Positions 22,316-33,179 of a stretch of 64,000 bases of DNA are shown here, in pieces. The DNA is taken from the NCBI GenBank assembly GCA_033980235.1, contig CM067067.1, forward strand, positions 27,364,451 to 27,428,450, written 5' to 3'. The notes beneath the pieces were generated by a model. That model was not told the DNA's origin. It was given only the letters and a program-made list of their open reading frames with translations, and did no database searches. Origin of the DNA: Diadema setosum. Its lineage: Eukaryota > Echinodermata > Echinoidea > Diadematoida > Diadematidae. The position numbers and the translations under genes are program-made. Numbering within the stretch: the first letter of the stretch is position 1; the number at the start of each line of letters is the position of its first letter.

Positions 22316-23443
22316 ATGCAAACTCCTGAATTAAGACTGGATTTTGACTCTAGCGATACAGCAGTCCAAAATGTATTTACTCACTACCACACAGAGGATG
22401 AGCTTACTTCACTCACTCATACCGATGCAAATCAACTCTTTATTTCACATTTTAATATCAGAAGCTTAAACAAAAACTTTGATCAATTCTTATCTTTTGT
22501 GAGTACACTAAAATCCAAATATAATATCATCGGGCTCAGTGAAACTTGGTTGAAGGAGACATCACCCTCTTCGCTGCTTATTATAGACGGTTTTAAACTC
22601 ATAACAAATAATAGAACCTGGAAGAAAGGTGGGGGAGTCGGATTTTATGTGTCACAGAATTTAGATTGTGTCTTCTTAGAAAAATACAGCGTGATGTCAG
22701 ATACATTTGAGAGTGTATTTATCGAGGTCAAAACTCCAAACAAAGGTAATATTATAATTGGGGAGATTTATCGACCCCCAAGCTCAAACCATGCAAACCC
22801 TGCTGAATTTTTAGAGTTATTCTGCGGCCTTATCTCGAACACTTATTTTGACAGTAAGACATGTTTTGTCATGGGTGATTTTAATCTCAACCTCCTTAAT
22901 TACAGTGATAATCCCTTATGCGCAGATTTTCTTAACCTTATGTTGTCGAAATCATTTATTCCCCTTATAAGAAAACCGACTCGAATAACTGATGATGTAT
23001 CTACTCTTATTGACAACATTTTTGTAAATGACTCATTTTCTAACATCACATCTGGTATTATAGTTTCTGACGTCACTGATCATTTTCCAATTTACGCCCT
23101 TGTGTCCAATTTTATGACTGCTAATGTTTCTCACACCCACAACTCAGGTATTCGTGTAATGTCTGAATCCAACCTTAATAAACTTAGGGAGAAATTAAGT
23201 TCAGAGGATTGGTCCACCGTATACAGTCAAAGCGACATTGATTTAGCCTTTGAAAATTTTATGAATATTTTAATCGCTAATTATGATTCTTGTGTTCCTC
23301 TCCGAAGACCTCACCATTCTAATTATAAAAAAGTGCCACGACAACCATGGGTTACAAAATCTCTTCTCAGGTCCATTAACCGCAAGAATAAATTCTTTCA
23401 TAAGTATCGTAAAGATCCATCCCCTTTAAACAAATTGAGATAA
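22316..23443 (+). CDS. LINE endonuclease ORF (APE-type)
   Basis: 375 residues. The apurinic-like endonuclease domain spans about residues 42-262. Visible motifs are Phe-Asn-Ile-Arg-Ser-Leu-Asn (N47), Ser-Glu-Thr-Trp-Leu (E76), Tyr-Arg-Pro-Pro (152-155), Gly-Asp-Phe-Asn (187-190) and Thr-Asp-His-Phe-Pro-Ile (D255, H256). These are the metal-binding and catalytic positions of the EEP fold that nicks target DNA for target-primed reverse transcription. The region after 270 is the linker that normally leads into the RT in one protein. Here the frame stops at 23441-23443, and the RT continues in the -1 frame after an overlap containing TTTAAAC. The family is CR1/L2/Daphne-like. The codons look undamaged, so this is a young copy. 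No separate ORF1 was found. Confidence 0.9.
   Translation: MQTPELRLDFDSSDTAVQNVFTHYHTEDELTSLTHTDANQLFISHFNIRSLNKNFDQFLSFVSTLKSKYNIIGLSETWLKETSPSSLLIIDGFKLITNNRTWKKGGGVGFYVSQNLDCVFLEKYSVMSDTFESVFIEVKTPNKGNIIIGEIYRPPSSNHANPAEFLELFCGLISNTYFDSKTCFVMGDFNLNLLNYSDNPLCADFLNLMLSKSFIPLIRKPTRITDDVSTLIDNIFVNDSFSNITSGIIVSDVTDHFPIYALVSNFMTANVSHTHNSGIRVMSESNLNKLREKLSSEDWSTVYSQSDIDLAFENFMNILIANYDSCVPLRRPHHSNYKKVPRQPWVTKSLLRSINRKNKFFHKYRKDPSPLNKLR
23425..23431 (+). promoter_or_regulatory. Candidate -1 frameshift heptamer (TTTAAAC)
   Basis: TTTAAAC is in the correct phase (T TTA AAC relative to the endonuclease frame), 10 nt before the TAA. A -1 slip here would enter exactly the RT frame, which is open across the site. 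This is the canonical X XXY YYZ form. Chance or a simple indel are real alternatives. Confidence 0.35.
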
Positions 23444-23463
23444 ATGTTCGTTATCGGAATATA

Positions 23464-25308
23464 TTGACATCCATAATACGTATAGCCAAGCGAAATTATT
23501 TTTCCCGACAGTTTGTTAAATATAAATCTGATGTGAAGAGTACGTGGAAGGTGATTAATGAGGCGCTCAAACATAAAAATAATACCGATTCTCCTAAATA
23601 TATTTCAGTGGACGACCGCCAGATTAACGACCCGGTCATTATGGCGGAATCTTTCAATGAATATTTTGCAACTCTTGGTCCACATCTTGCCAGTAAAATC
23701 CCGAAATCATCAATTGAATTCCATAGATACTTAGGTAATAGGAATTCTCAATCAATATTTTTTGAACCTATTGCTGAAGAAGAAATTATAGATATTATTA
23801 AGAATTTGAATGATAAAAAAAGTTCAGGATATGATGGAATTACAAATTTTCTTTTAAAAAATGTTTTAAGCGAAATCATTACTCCTCTTACCTACATTTT
23901 CAATCAATCCTTATTTAATGGCAAAGTCCCCAATAAGATGAAGGTCGCAAAAGTTGTCCCTATCTTTAAGAAGGGACAGAAAGATTTGGTGAATAATTAC
24001 CGACCAATTTCTTTGTTGACTTCAATCTCTAAAATTCTTGAAAGGATGGTGTATACACGATTATTAAAGTTTCTCACAAATCATAACATTCTGTCAGATT
24101 CTCAGTTTGGTTTTAGAAAACATTACAACACAACCCATGCTTTACTTACTTTTATAGACAAGGTAGCTCATGCTATAGATAGTTTTGAACATACAATTGG
24201 AGTTTTTCTTGATTTTTCTAAAGCTTTCGACACGATAGATCACGAAATCTTGTTTTATAAATTGTGTCACTATGGAATCCGCGGGACCCCCTTAGAATGG
24301 TTTAAGAGTTATTTAACAGAAAGAAAGCAATTTGTTAATATCAAAAGCCATGATTCGCAATTAAAGCCTATTTCATGTGGAGTCCCGCAGGGCTCCCTCT
24401 TGGGCCCACTTTTATTTATCTTATACATAAACGATCTTCCAAAATCATCGCAAATTTTGTCATTTATCTGTTTTGCCGATGACACTAGCTTGTTTTTTTC
24501 ACATCGAGACCCTAATGCATTAATAAATATCATGAACACTGAGCTCAGGTCTGTGCAATCCTGGATTTATGCGAACAAATTATCTTTGAACATAGAAAAA
24601 ACTCATTATATGGTATTCAGTAATTCCTTGAATGTTGTTCCATATGATATCAAAATAAATGATTTATGTTTAAAGCAGGTTAATAATACAAAGTTTTTAG
24701 GGCTTTGGATTGACCAAGAATTATCCTGGAAAACTCATATTAATTTTGTAAGTAAAATTTTGTCTAGAAATATTGGAATCTTGAATAAGCTCAAACATTT
24801 CTTTCCTGTTCATATTTTGCAGAGTATATATTCTTGCTTAATATCTCCACACTTTAATTATGGAATTTTGGCGTGGGGAAATGCAATTCACTCATTACTA
24901 GATTCCCTTCTCCGTATTCAAAAGCGTGCAATAAGAATCATAAACCACGCCGGATATTTTGCCCATACAAATTGTTTTTTCCATCAAAACAGAATTCTGA
25001 AAATTCAAGACCTATTTTATTACAATCTCGGAATTTTCATGTATAAACTAACAACTAATGAATTACCATCTGTTTTTATCCACATGTTCAAAAGGAATCG
25101 TTCTATCCACTGTTATCCCACTCGCCAGAGTGACGCCTATCACCTTCCCCGTACTCGCACTATTTTTGCAAAGAAAACAATTATATTTACTGGACCCAGA
25201 TATTGGAATGATCTCCCTCTAGATATCACTTCTTCCTTATCTTTATTCACCTTCAAACGCAAATTAAAACAGTTATTACTTAGTGGATACATACTACCAA
25301 GTTTTTAG
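23464..25308 (+). CDS. LINE reverse transcriptase ORF
   Basis: 614 residues from the listed start; the frame is open from about 23411. Reverse transcriptase blocks in order are: 'KVVPIFKKGQKD...NYRPISLL' (fingers), 'SQFGFRKHYNT', 'FLDFSKAFDTIDH' (first catalytic Asp), 'GVPQGSLLGPLLFILYIND', and Phe-Ala-Asp-Asp near residues 337-340 (catalytic pair). Thumb and C-terminal blocks follow, including 'FLGLWIDQELSWKTHI', 'YGILAWGNA' and 'LPRTRTIFAKKTIIFTGPRYW'. It copies its RNA at a nicked target. All core residues are present and there are no internal stops. The coding ends before a 3' UTR that closes with TTTGAAC repeats. It lies in the -1 frame relative to the endonuclease ORF. The clade (CR1/L2/Daphne-like) is judged from motif style only. 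Confidence 0.92.
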   Translation: MTSIIRIAKRNYFSRQFVKYKSDVKSTWKVINEALKHKNNTDSPKYISVDDRQINDPVIMAESFNEYFATLGPHLASKIPKSSIEFHRYLGNRNSQSIFFEPIAEEEIIDIIKNLNDKKSSGYDGITNFLLKNVLSEIITPLTYIFNQSLFNGKVPNKMKVAKVVPIFKKGQKDLVNNYRPISLLTSISKILERMVYTRLLKFLTNHNILSDSQFGFRKHYNTTHALLTFIDKVAHAIDSFEHTIGVFLDFSKAFDTIDHEILFYKLCHYGIRGTPLEWFKSYLTERKQFVNIKSHDSQLKPISCGVPQGSLLGPLLFILYINDLPKSSQILSFICFADDTSLFFSHRDPNALINIMNTELRSVQSWIYANKLSLNIEKTHYMVFSNSLNVVPYDIKINDLCLKQVNNTKFLGLWIDQELSWKTHINFVSKILSRNIGILNKLKHFFPVHILQSIYSCLISPHFNYGILAWGNAIHSLLDSLLRIQKRAIRIINHAGYFAHTNCFFHQNRILKIQDLFYYNLGIFMYKLTTNELPSVFIHMFKRNRSIHCYPTRQSDAYHLPRTRTIFAKKTIIFTGPRYWNDLPLDITSSLSLFTFKRKLKQLLLSGYILPSF

Positions 25309-25822
25309 CAACCCTTTTATGCTCCCAGTCTTTTGTCCTTGTCCGCAGCACCAAGTCATTCAAGTTATTTCATGGTACCGATACATCTTTTAATAATATA
25401 GCATTTTTGTTATTCAAACACTGCGAGATTTGTATGCAGTCTGGTTTGTGCGATATCTATGTGGTTCATTCGTTTATTACTCATCGATTTTTTGTACTTG
25501 TGTAATTTTAGTTGGTCAAGACAAACATATCCGTTCTCCGTGTAAGATTATATGCCTATGAACTCGGGAACCTACAGTTTTACAAGCTTTAAAGCTTTTA
25601 TGTAGGCCCCATCATATTTCTTATACTTACTAGTGACATTTTCACACAATATGACCTTGTACATTTGTGTCAAGTATATTTTCTTTTTCTTTTCTTCTAC
25701 GATCAAAAGACATGATTGTATATATTTTGTATTCTTGTTTTGTTGTCAATAATTTTGTAATGTCATCATTGAGAAATGGAAATATGAAATAAATTTGAAC
25801 TTTGAACTTTGAACTTTGAACA
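25309..25822 (+). other. LINE 3' UTR with (TTTGAAC)n tail
   Basis: AT-rich untranslated sequence containing AAATAAATTTG and ending in about four copies of TTTGAAC at 25794-25821. That is a microsatellite 3' terminus typical of this LINE group rather than a poly-A tail. Confidence 0.8.
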
Positions 25823-25859
25823 CCATTTTAGAGAGCCCTTTTTCAGAAATCCCACTAGA

Positions 25860-28800
25860 CTATTACATGGAAAATAATAGCTAAGTTTGTTAAGAACCCC
25901 GGTATTTCTAGCAATAATTCTGCTTACATAATTAACATGGGTTCTCCAAGATAAATCACTATCGATATAAAGACCCCAAAATTTTGTACTGTTGACCTGT
26001 GACAGATCAATGTTGTTTATCTTGACAGAGAGAGGTAACACAGGTGGCGAATTACTGAATAACATATACTGAGTTTTATCAATGTTTAAGGATAATTTGT
26101 TTGCAAAAATCCAAGATTGAACAGAAACAAGTTCTTTATTTATTATGTTTATAAGCGCACCAGGATTTTGATGAGAGAAGAACAAATTTGTATCATCTGC
26201 AAAACAAACGAAGGAAAGAATCTTAGAGGAGTTCTGGATATCGTTGATATATAAAATAAAGAGAAGTGGGCCTAACAAGGAACCCTGTGGAACACCACAA
26301 GAAATCAGTTTTGGTTGGGAGTCGTGACCGTGGATACTTACAAATTGTTTTCTATTTGTTAACTAATCAGTGAAAAATTCTAGCGCCCTTCCCTGAATTC
26401 CGTAATGATTTAACTTGTAAAGTAAAATGTCATGATCTATTGTATCAAACGCCTTGGAGAAGTCAAGGAAAACAGAGACAGTGTGAGAAACATCATCTAT
26501 AGCATGAGCTATCTTATCAATAAACTTGAGTAATGCGTGAGTTGAACGGTGGGTTGGCTCAGTCGGTAGCGCGGTATATGTTATTCGGTGAGTTGGCTCA
26601 GTCGGTAGCGCGTCTGCCTCACGATCACGGGGCCCGGGTTCGAACCCGAGTCTGGACTGAGCAATGTTGTGTGTAAACATACCGTCCCCTCTAGCAAGGG
26701 GCAAAACACTCTGTCCCTCGGATAGGACATAAAATGGAGGTCCCGTGTATGAGAGAGCAACAACTCATGCACGTAAAAGATCCCGCTTCATTCATTCATC
26801 GCAAAGAGCAGGGTGTTTAACCCGGTGAAGTGGTCCCACCTCAACTGGACCCCATGGAAGCTGAATATGGGCTATCCAGCCATCTTGTCAGATGGAAAAT
26901 GAACAAACTACTATGTTTTTTTTCCGAAATCCAAATTGAGATTCATTAAATATTTTTGCCTGAAGAAGAAAATTTAGGGTACGTTTATACACAAGTCTTT
27001 CGAGTATCTTTGAAAAGGAAGTTAAAGGAGAAATGGGGCGATAATTATTAACAAGGTCTTTTCGCCCTTTTTTAAAAATGGGAACAACTCTGGCTTCTTT
27101 CATTTTATGAGGAACTTTACCAGTAGATAAAGATTGATTGAAAATAAAAGTAAGAGGCGAAATCATTTCATGAATCACATTTTTTACCAAGAAATTTGTG
27201 ATTCCATCATATCCCGAACTTTTTTTTTGTTATTTAACTTATCAACAATCTTTATTATTTCGTCTTCGACAATGGGGACAAAAAATAATGATTCCATATT
27301 CCTACCACCGAGGAAAGAGTGAAATTCCCGCTGCGCTTCAGGAATTTTATCAGCCAGGTTTGGCCCAATGTTTACAAAAAATCATTAAAAACTTCGGCTA
27401 TATCTATGGGGTCATCAATACGAACATCATCCTCTTGAATATAACTAGGCGCGTTATTATCAGTATTACATTTCAACGCTCGGTTTATCACCCTCCACTT
27501 ACCCTTCACATCAAATTTACATTTGTCGAATTGATTCATAAAATACATCCGTTTGGCTGACCGTAATGCAAAAGTGAGGATATTACGATACTGAGTATTA
27601 ATTATCTAGACTTATTTGTAACTGTGGATACTTTGCGATATTTATGATAAAGTTTATTTTTCTTATTGATTGATTTTAAAAGTGATTTTGTAACCCATGG
27701 CTGCCGATGTACTTTTTTATGATTTGAATTAGAGAATTTACGACAAGGGATAACAATATTAAGCTGAGTTATCAAAATAATTATCTATAAAAATATCAAA
27801 AGATGAATTTACGTCATTTTGATTACAAACAATCGACCAATCAACGAGTTTCAACCTTTCTCTAAAACTATTCATGTTTGAGTCTGACATTACACGAAAA
27901 CCGGAATTTTTGTGCACACTGTCAGCCAGAGGGTGGATACTACCAAAAAGTGCATACACAGGAAAATGATCAGAAATATCCGTAACAACAATACCAGATG
28001 AAATATTAGAGAATGACTTGTTAACAAATATATTATCTATTAAAGTAGAAGAGAGGTCGGTGATTCTTGTAGGTCTTCTTATGAGAGGAATAAAAGACTT
28101 AGACAACAGTTGATTAAGAAACTCTTGACAATTTTGATTATCATAATTTAAACGATTTAAATTGAAATCACCCATAAGAAAACATGTTTTATTTTCAAAA
28201 TACTTATTCGACAAAATACCGTGGAGTAATTCACCAAATTCAGTAAAATTAGAGTTTGGTGGCCTATAAATTTCCTCAACAATTACATTTCCTTTATTTG
28301 GTGCTTTTATCTCAATGAAAATACTTTCAAAAAATTCTGTCATAAAACTGAACTCTTCTAATAACCGATGGTTTAAATTTTCTGTTACATAAAAACCAAC
28401 TCCACCTCCTTTCTTGCACAATCTATTGCTTGTAATCAGTTTGAATCTATCAATATGAAACAAAGAGGAAGGTGACACCTCCTGTAATCATGTTTCACTG
28501 AGGCCGATGACACCATGTGTGAATCGTAATTCATCAATGAATAAGCGAAATTGATCAAAATGTTGGTTTAAGCTCCTAATATCAAAATGAGAAACAAAGA
28601 TTTGATTTGGGTCCGAATGGGATAATTAAATGACATCTTTTTCTAAGCAGTAATTTGTAGAAAACATGTGAGGTGGAATATCATTAAGGATCAAAATCAA
28701 GTTTTAATTCATCGGTTTCCGTGGTTGAAAAATTTTTTGAGTCAGAATTATCATTGTTCTCATTATTTGTAATGGTTACAGAACTTTCAACTTTCAATGA

Positions 28801-28860
28801 CTGAACATCTACAAAAGCATTACTCATATTCATTGTGATAAAACTCAAAGCAATTCATCC
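25860..28860 (-). pseudogene. LINE remnant C, interrupted by a SINE
   Basis: A minus-strand relative of the 22316-25308 LINE. Endonuclease: about 28620-27759, with 'HFDIRSLN', Gly-Asp-Phe-Asn and Ser-Asp-His-Phe-Pro motifs; a stop replaces Trp in the Ser-Glu-Thr block near 28495. RT: fingers at 27190-26910 ('RVVPIFKKGRKDLVNNYRPIS'), the first catalytic Asp block at 26540-26363, and Phe-Ala-Asp-Asp with C-terminal blocks at 26278-25870. The 3' end is missing. A SINE at 26586-26908 splits the RT. Several frameshifts make it non-functional. Its endonuclease frame also ends at a TAA (27604-27602) at the position equivalent to the stop in the intact copy. Confidence 0.88.
26586..26908 (+). mobile_element. 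tRNA-derived SINE, copy 3, with duplicated head
   Basis: The head has good A and B boxes (GTTGGCTCAGTCGGTAGCGC, GGTTCGAACCCG), then the same body as at 9306-9665, slightly internally deleted near 26850. A second partial head (GGTTGGCTCAGTCGGTAGCG) lies just upstream at 26551-26575, so the first ~30 bp are duplicated. It is inserted in LINE remnant C. Of the three copies its B box is among the best preserved. Confidence 0.85.
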
Positions 28861-29540
28861 AATTTTCGTTGGGAAATGTAACAGTATGTAGAGCAATGTT
28901 AGACAAGCCACATTGCCGTTGACCTGGACACAAAATGGTAGAAGACACGTAAACATGTTTGTCTTTGAGACAAACATGCACCTGGGCCCTGTTTTATCAA
29001 GATAAAGTTAGCGTTGATTGTGAAATCAACGCTAACTTTATCCAACTTGAAGTCCGCTATAACTTTAAATCAACTGCAAGTTCAAGTTTTACGAAGAGAC
29101 TTAATAGTCGATTATAGTTATAGCTCATCACCATGACTTAATTATTGATTTAGTCAAAACTAACAACACGGGACGAGGCTGGTTTCCGGTACTGTCTGCT
29201 TAAAAACAAAACAATACATTAAGCAAAAAAAAAAACAACAACAAAAACATGATTGTTTGCCATGGCCACGGATTCGTAGTCTGCTATATAGTGCGACGCA
29301 GTAGTATTAGCGCTATACAGTCGCTGAATTAGAAGTATTAAGTTTGCAACAAAACCGCAAAATACGCCGTTTTGCGTTGTATTGCAAAAAGTAGGTCGAT
29401 AGATCTAGCACATCCCCAGCTCAACGAAAATCTGCTACGCGTGTACCGTAAAGATTCCGCACATACGTAGAATTACTTCAAGTCTTAATTCAATAGGCTG
29501 AAGTCCTGTGTGAGAGTGTGGTGATTACAGTAGGTTGTTA

Positions 29541-31329
29541 GGCCAAGTAAAAAAAGAAACCAGTTTCTCGTCCTCGCGCGCATCGATTTTGGCCGCCGCA
29601 TCGATTTTTTTACTATTTACTATTTTCAAAATGGCGCTGAAAATACCAAGAAATTCTTAATTCTCGTCCCAGCCCGCTCCCCGCCCGCATCGATTTTCAG
29701 TTGCCGCATCGACTTTTTTGATATTTACTATTTTTTCGGCCGCCGAAAAGAAAATCGACAATTTACCTACCAATCGTGATGTCTCATTTCTAATTACGCC
29801 TTGCGTCCTCTACTTAGCTGTAGTACAGCTGTATATAGCTTCTGTAGTGCGTATGTAATAACGCATGCATATCACTCTGCGAGCGAGCTCGGCAAGAAGG
29901 AATGACCCACAAAGCAGTCGAACTGTATAGTTGGATGGGCGCGGGCGCCGGGCGGGCCGGCCTGGGCTAGCTGTGATGTACAGCGCACTCGGTACGTCGT
30001 GAACGCGATAGCGGCGGCAACATTTTTGCGATCAATCGCTGATATTCCACGCATATTTCGCGCATTGTTCGTATTTTCCCCGTTTCTCATATTTCAAGCG
30101 GATGAATTGTACTGTACAAATGCTTGTGAGGATTGTATCGACTTTAATTGTATACATTTTTATGTCATTGTGACTATGTGCATGTACGTGCGCAGTGCAA
30201 GTGTCGGAACGTACGGTGCCAGTGCAGTGGCCGTGCGGCAAAGTGTGTGCGTGTCTGTAGCTGTGCTAATGTCCAGGGTCGGTCACCGGTACCTGATCCC
30301 CTGGTCTGTCAGCTGTCTGCACGCACGCATGAACACATTCGAATGTGTAGAAACCCGTACACTCTGTCTGTAACGTTGCATCTGACGGCGATGTATTGTT
30401 CTATTTTGAAGATAAAATGAATGCGCTTTTCCAGCAAATACAGAATTATCAAATGGGTGTATCTTCAAAATAAATAACTTTTCCACGGATTCTGGTTTGT
30501 CTCGTATTTCTGCGGGATACTTTTCTTTACGATGTAAATTTACGGACACGGCCGTGAGTCTTATCATCTGTAGTGTGGTACCGTATACAATCATTCATCA
30601 TCCAAATGATGAGTGATTATCAAATGTCTTTTTAGAACACGAAGAAACATCTTTAAATGTTAAATGCTATAATGCCATATCAGTATCATTTTGACATCCA
30701 TCTGCAATTGTACAAGCCAGTTTCCAGTTGAATGTGCTACAATTGTACTGTGAAGAAATGCAGTTATACATACCAGCTGTGTGGACACAAAAAGTCACAA
30801 ACACCAATGATGAATAAAGCAGTGCTTTGAATATCATGAAATTTATTTCAGTCGTACATTCTTTGTTGAAAGACATGTTTTATACCTGTTTCATTTAATA
30901 GCACAATACATCGGAATTGCAAGTACACTGGTATCAGAAATGCCATTACAACACTAAATACCAGTATTAAGATGGTCATTTTCCCTTGACATCTGTAGTG
31001 GAAAGAAAAAGCAAATGTATATCTGCATGCATGAAGTATGGTACAATAATCTATTTGTTTGAAAATGCAGAGTGCAGGAAAGACATACACTTGGGACCTG
31101 GTCTCTCATAACACGGCTACCAGAGTGATATTTCATTTCATAAATTGGATATATAAAAAATAGTAAAGCCCTCTCTCGTTACCTTTCTCAGAATTACCGG
31201 ACGAGAAACACATATACTTTCATTTTGACAATCCTCGAAAAAATAGTAAGATATCAAATAGTAAGGACCTCCCTCATCGCCTTGCACAAAAAACCCGGAC
31301 GAGAAACTACTATCTTTTTTTACTTGGCC
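29541..31329. mobile_element. Nested TIR element, TTA-flanked (Harbinger-like?)
   Basis: The ends GGCCAAGTAAAAAAAGA and its reverse complement TCTTTTTTTACTTGGCC are flanked by TTA on both sides (29538-29540 and 31330-31332). A TTA/TAA 3-bp duplication with GC-starting TIRs is typical of PIF/Harbinger, but no transposase or Myb-like protein is visible. Subterminal TTTCTCGTCC/GGACGAGAAA blocks recur at each side. The interior has a GC- and CpG-rich part near 29870-30340 and possible small exons on the minus strand (30991-30667). Confidence 0.65.
30667..30991 (-). CDS. Candidate spliced small membrane protein (weak)
   Basis: On the minus strand, TTTCTTTCCACTACAG ends at 30992, a very good acceptor. 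The frame that follows contains Met-Thr-Ile-Leu-Ile-Leu..., a ~20-residue hydrophobic helix, and a donor ACAG|GTATA at 30886/30885. A second acceptor, GTGTCCACACAG, ends at 30777. Joining the two is phase-compatible (an Ala codon spans the junction), and the second exon encodes a short cysteine-containing tail to a TAG at 30669-30667. The implied intron is only 109 bp, and no upstream exon is identified. It lies inside a transposon, so it may be a captured fragment or chance. No family recognised. Confidence 0.2.
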
Positions 31330-32267
31330 TTAACTCTACGGCGCAGATCGACTTTGTAAAGAATAGATCGCAAGTCTACATCATCAACATGTCGAAATTC
31401 TAGAATTACTTATTAGACGCTCTAATCAGCAGTACGCCACTAAAGGTAAGTACAAACGACTCGCTGAACGTTATCTCTAACCAGTTGGGCCTAACGTTAA
31501 GCTGAATCTCAAGTTACTGTCGTACTCGGTGCTATATAGAATTAAACTCTTTATTTTCTGTATATGCCTATTAAACTGTTAATTAGTATCTATTGCCGAA
31601 CTAGCTCTACGTAGGCCTACGCACGTCAGAAATCACAGGTTTCCTCGCATATGGGTTCTTTACTTTGGCAAGATATGCATTACACACAGACGCGGTTCCA
31701 GTTCCAGTACTGTACTCGGTTACTTGCTTGCTGGCGATAGCTTGATTGGCGGGCGGACGGCGTGCCGAGGCGCCGGGTGCGCAGGCTGGGATTGCGACTG
31801 CTGTCGAGGGTGTTTGCGTGCAGCAGTCGCGTAAGCAATGCGTGCCGATCGTGAATTTCATGCAAGGAAAAGACCATGATTACATGAAAGAAACGCAACA
31901 AAATGTTAGAGAAAGGTTAGCATCTAACAGACAAACATTTGTGACAAGACCCCAGCTAGACTAGGAAAGTGTGACAGTCATCTTTCTTCTGTAAATTGCC
32001 TTACAATTGAGTCTACCTAAACTGTTTCTACTTAAAGTTGATATTTATCACCTGTTAAGTTAATCATAGATTTGGAGCGGTTGAGAAAACTTATGTGTTG
32101 ATTTTTTAGGAAGTTGGAGTTGATGTCAACTCTGGGTGTCTTGATAAGACGGACTTCAAGTTGATTTGGAAGTTAATCATAGATTAAGTGGACTTAGAGT
32201 TGATTTGAGAGGTTAATCATATATTATTTTGACTTAACGTTAAATTTATCTTTTGATAAAACAGGGC

Positions 32268-33179
32268 CCTGGACAGTTGATGCCGACATTGGAAAAACAT
32301 GTTTATGCAAGGAGGAAAAATACACCAGCGTGAATGCATGGAATTCGGAAATGCAAATAACGCGTGAACAATTAAGAAGTACTGGGGCACTGCAAATGCG
32401 AATGGAATGTGACACTCGGTGGGATAATGCATGAAACAATTTTCCAGAGGTAAATGTGAGACCATAGGGATGCATAGGTTCAACTTGTGCGGATGACACT
32501 TCGGTACGTTTAATTAGAAATTGCAAACATGTGACCTTCCTTAAGAGCAGACGAGCACATTTGGCGTTGCTAATGAATACAAAGATGAAAACACACAAAA
32601 AAAAAGCATGTACAACACTGGCTCTACCTTAGTGCACATCACTAATGATAACAAAGTGACAAAAAATATCAAACTGCACATTTCTTTCGAGTCATAAGGT
32701 ATCGACAGCCAACACACCCTCCTCTCCCTCGTGCGATTTACAATCGCAGAATTAAGTTTTAGTCCATGCTGGTATAAAATAAATTATTTAAACTAATTAT
32801 CACAGTTTATGATAAAAATTCATTATGTAGTACATAACGGCATAAAAAAAAGAAATATCACAACCCCCTCCAAAAGGAGAGGGACTCATTACATTATACC
32901 TTGTGCATGTCACACGAGTTTAAAACATGGGGGGAGTACTCCGGTAGCCGTGGAAGAGAAATGTACTATATAAATGCACATGCACAATTCTGGCATTCTC
33001 CCTACTCAACCACTATAGATCAGAACACATATGTAAGAGAGAGAGAGAGGGAGAGACAGAATAAAAAAAGGCAGCACCAAATCTATCGGGAAATTATAAA
33101 AGAACAAATATATATTTTTTTTCCTATTGAAACGTTTATAAGCCTACTGCTTTAATAACAAGGAATATTTTTTGTTATT
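32268..33179. other. Spacer, no gene seen
   Basis: AT-rich, with a (GA)n run at about 33033-33056. Overlapping minus-strand frames at 32217-32598 have no motif. Confidence 0.5.

Larger units (their letters stand above)
28986..32267. mobile_element. 3.3-kb TIR element, CCTGG-flanked
   Basis: The left end GCCCTGTTTTATCA is mirrored at the right (TGATAAAACAGGGC), and CCTGG occurs on both sides (28981-28985 and 32268-32272), a plausible 5-bp target duplication. Subterminal regions repeat AAGTTGATTT/TTAATCATA-type words, and a perfect 18-bp hairpin with a 4-nt loop lies at 29002-29041. No transposase is seen. A second TIR element (29541-31329) is nested inside. Confidence 0.7.

Noticed and set aside
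29872..30594. Overlapping Cys-rich frames in the CpG-rich block
   Set aside because: Frames overlap on both strands without motifs; GC-rich sequence with few stops explains them.
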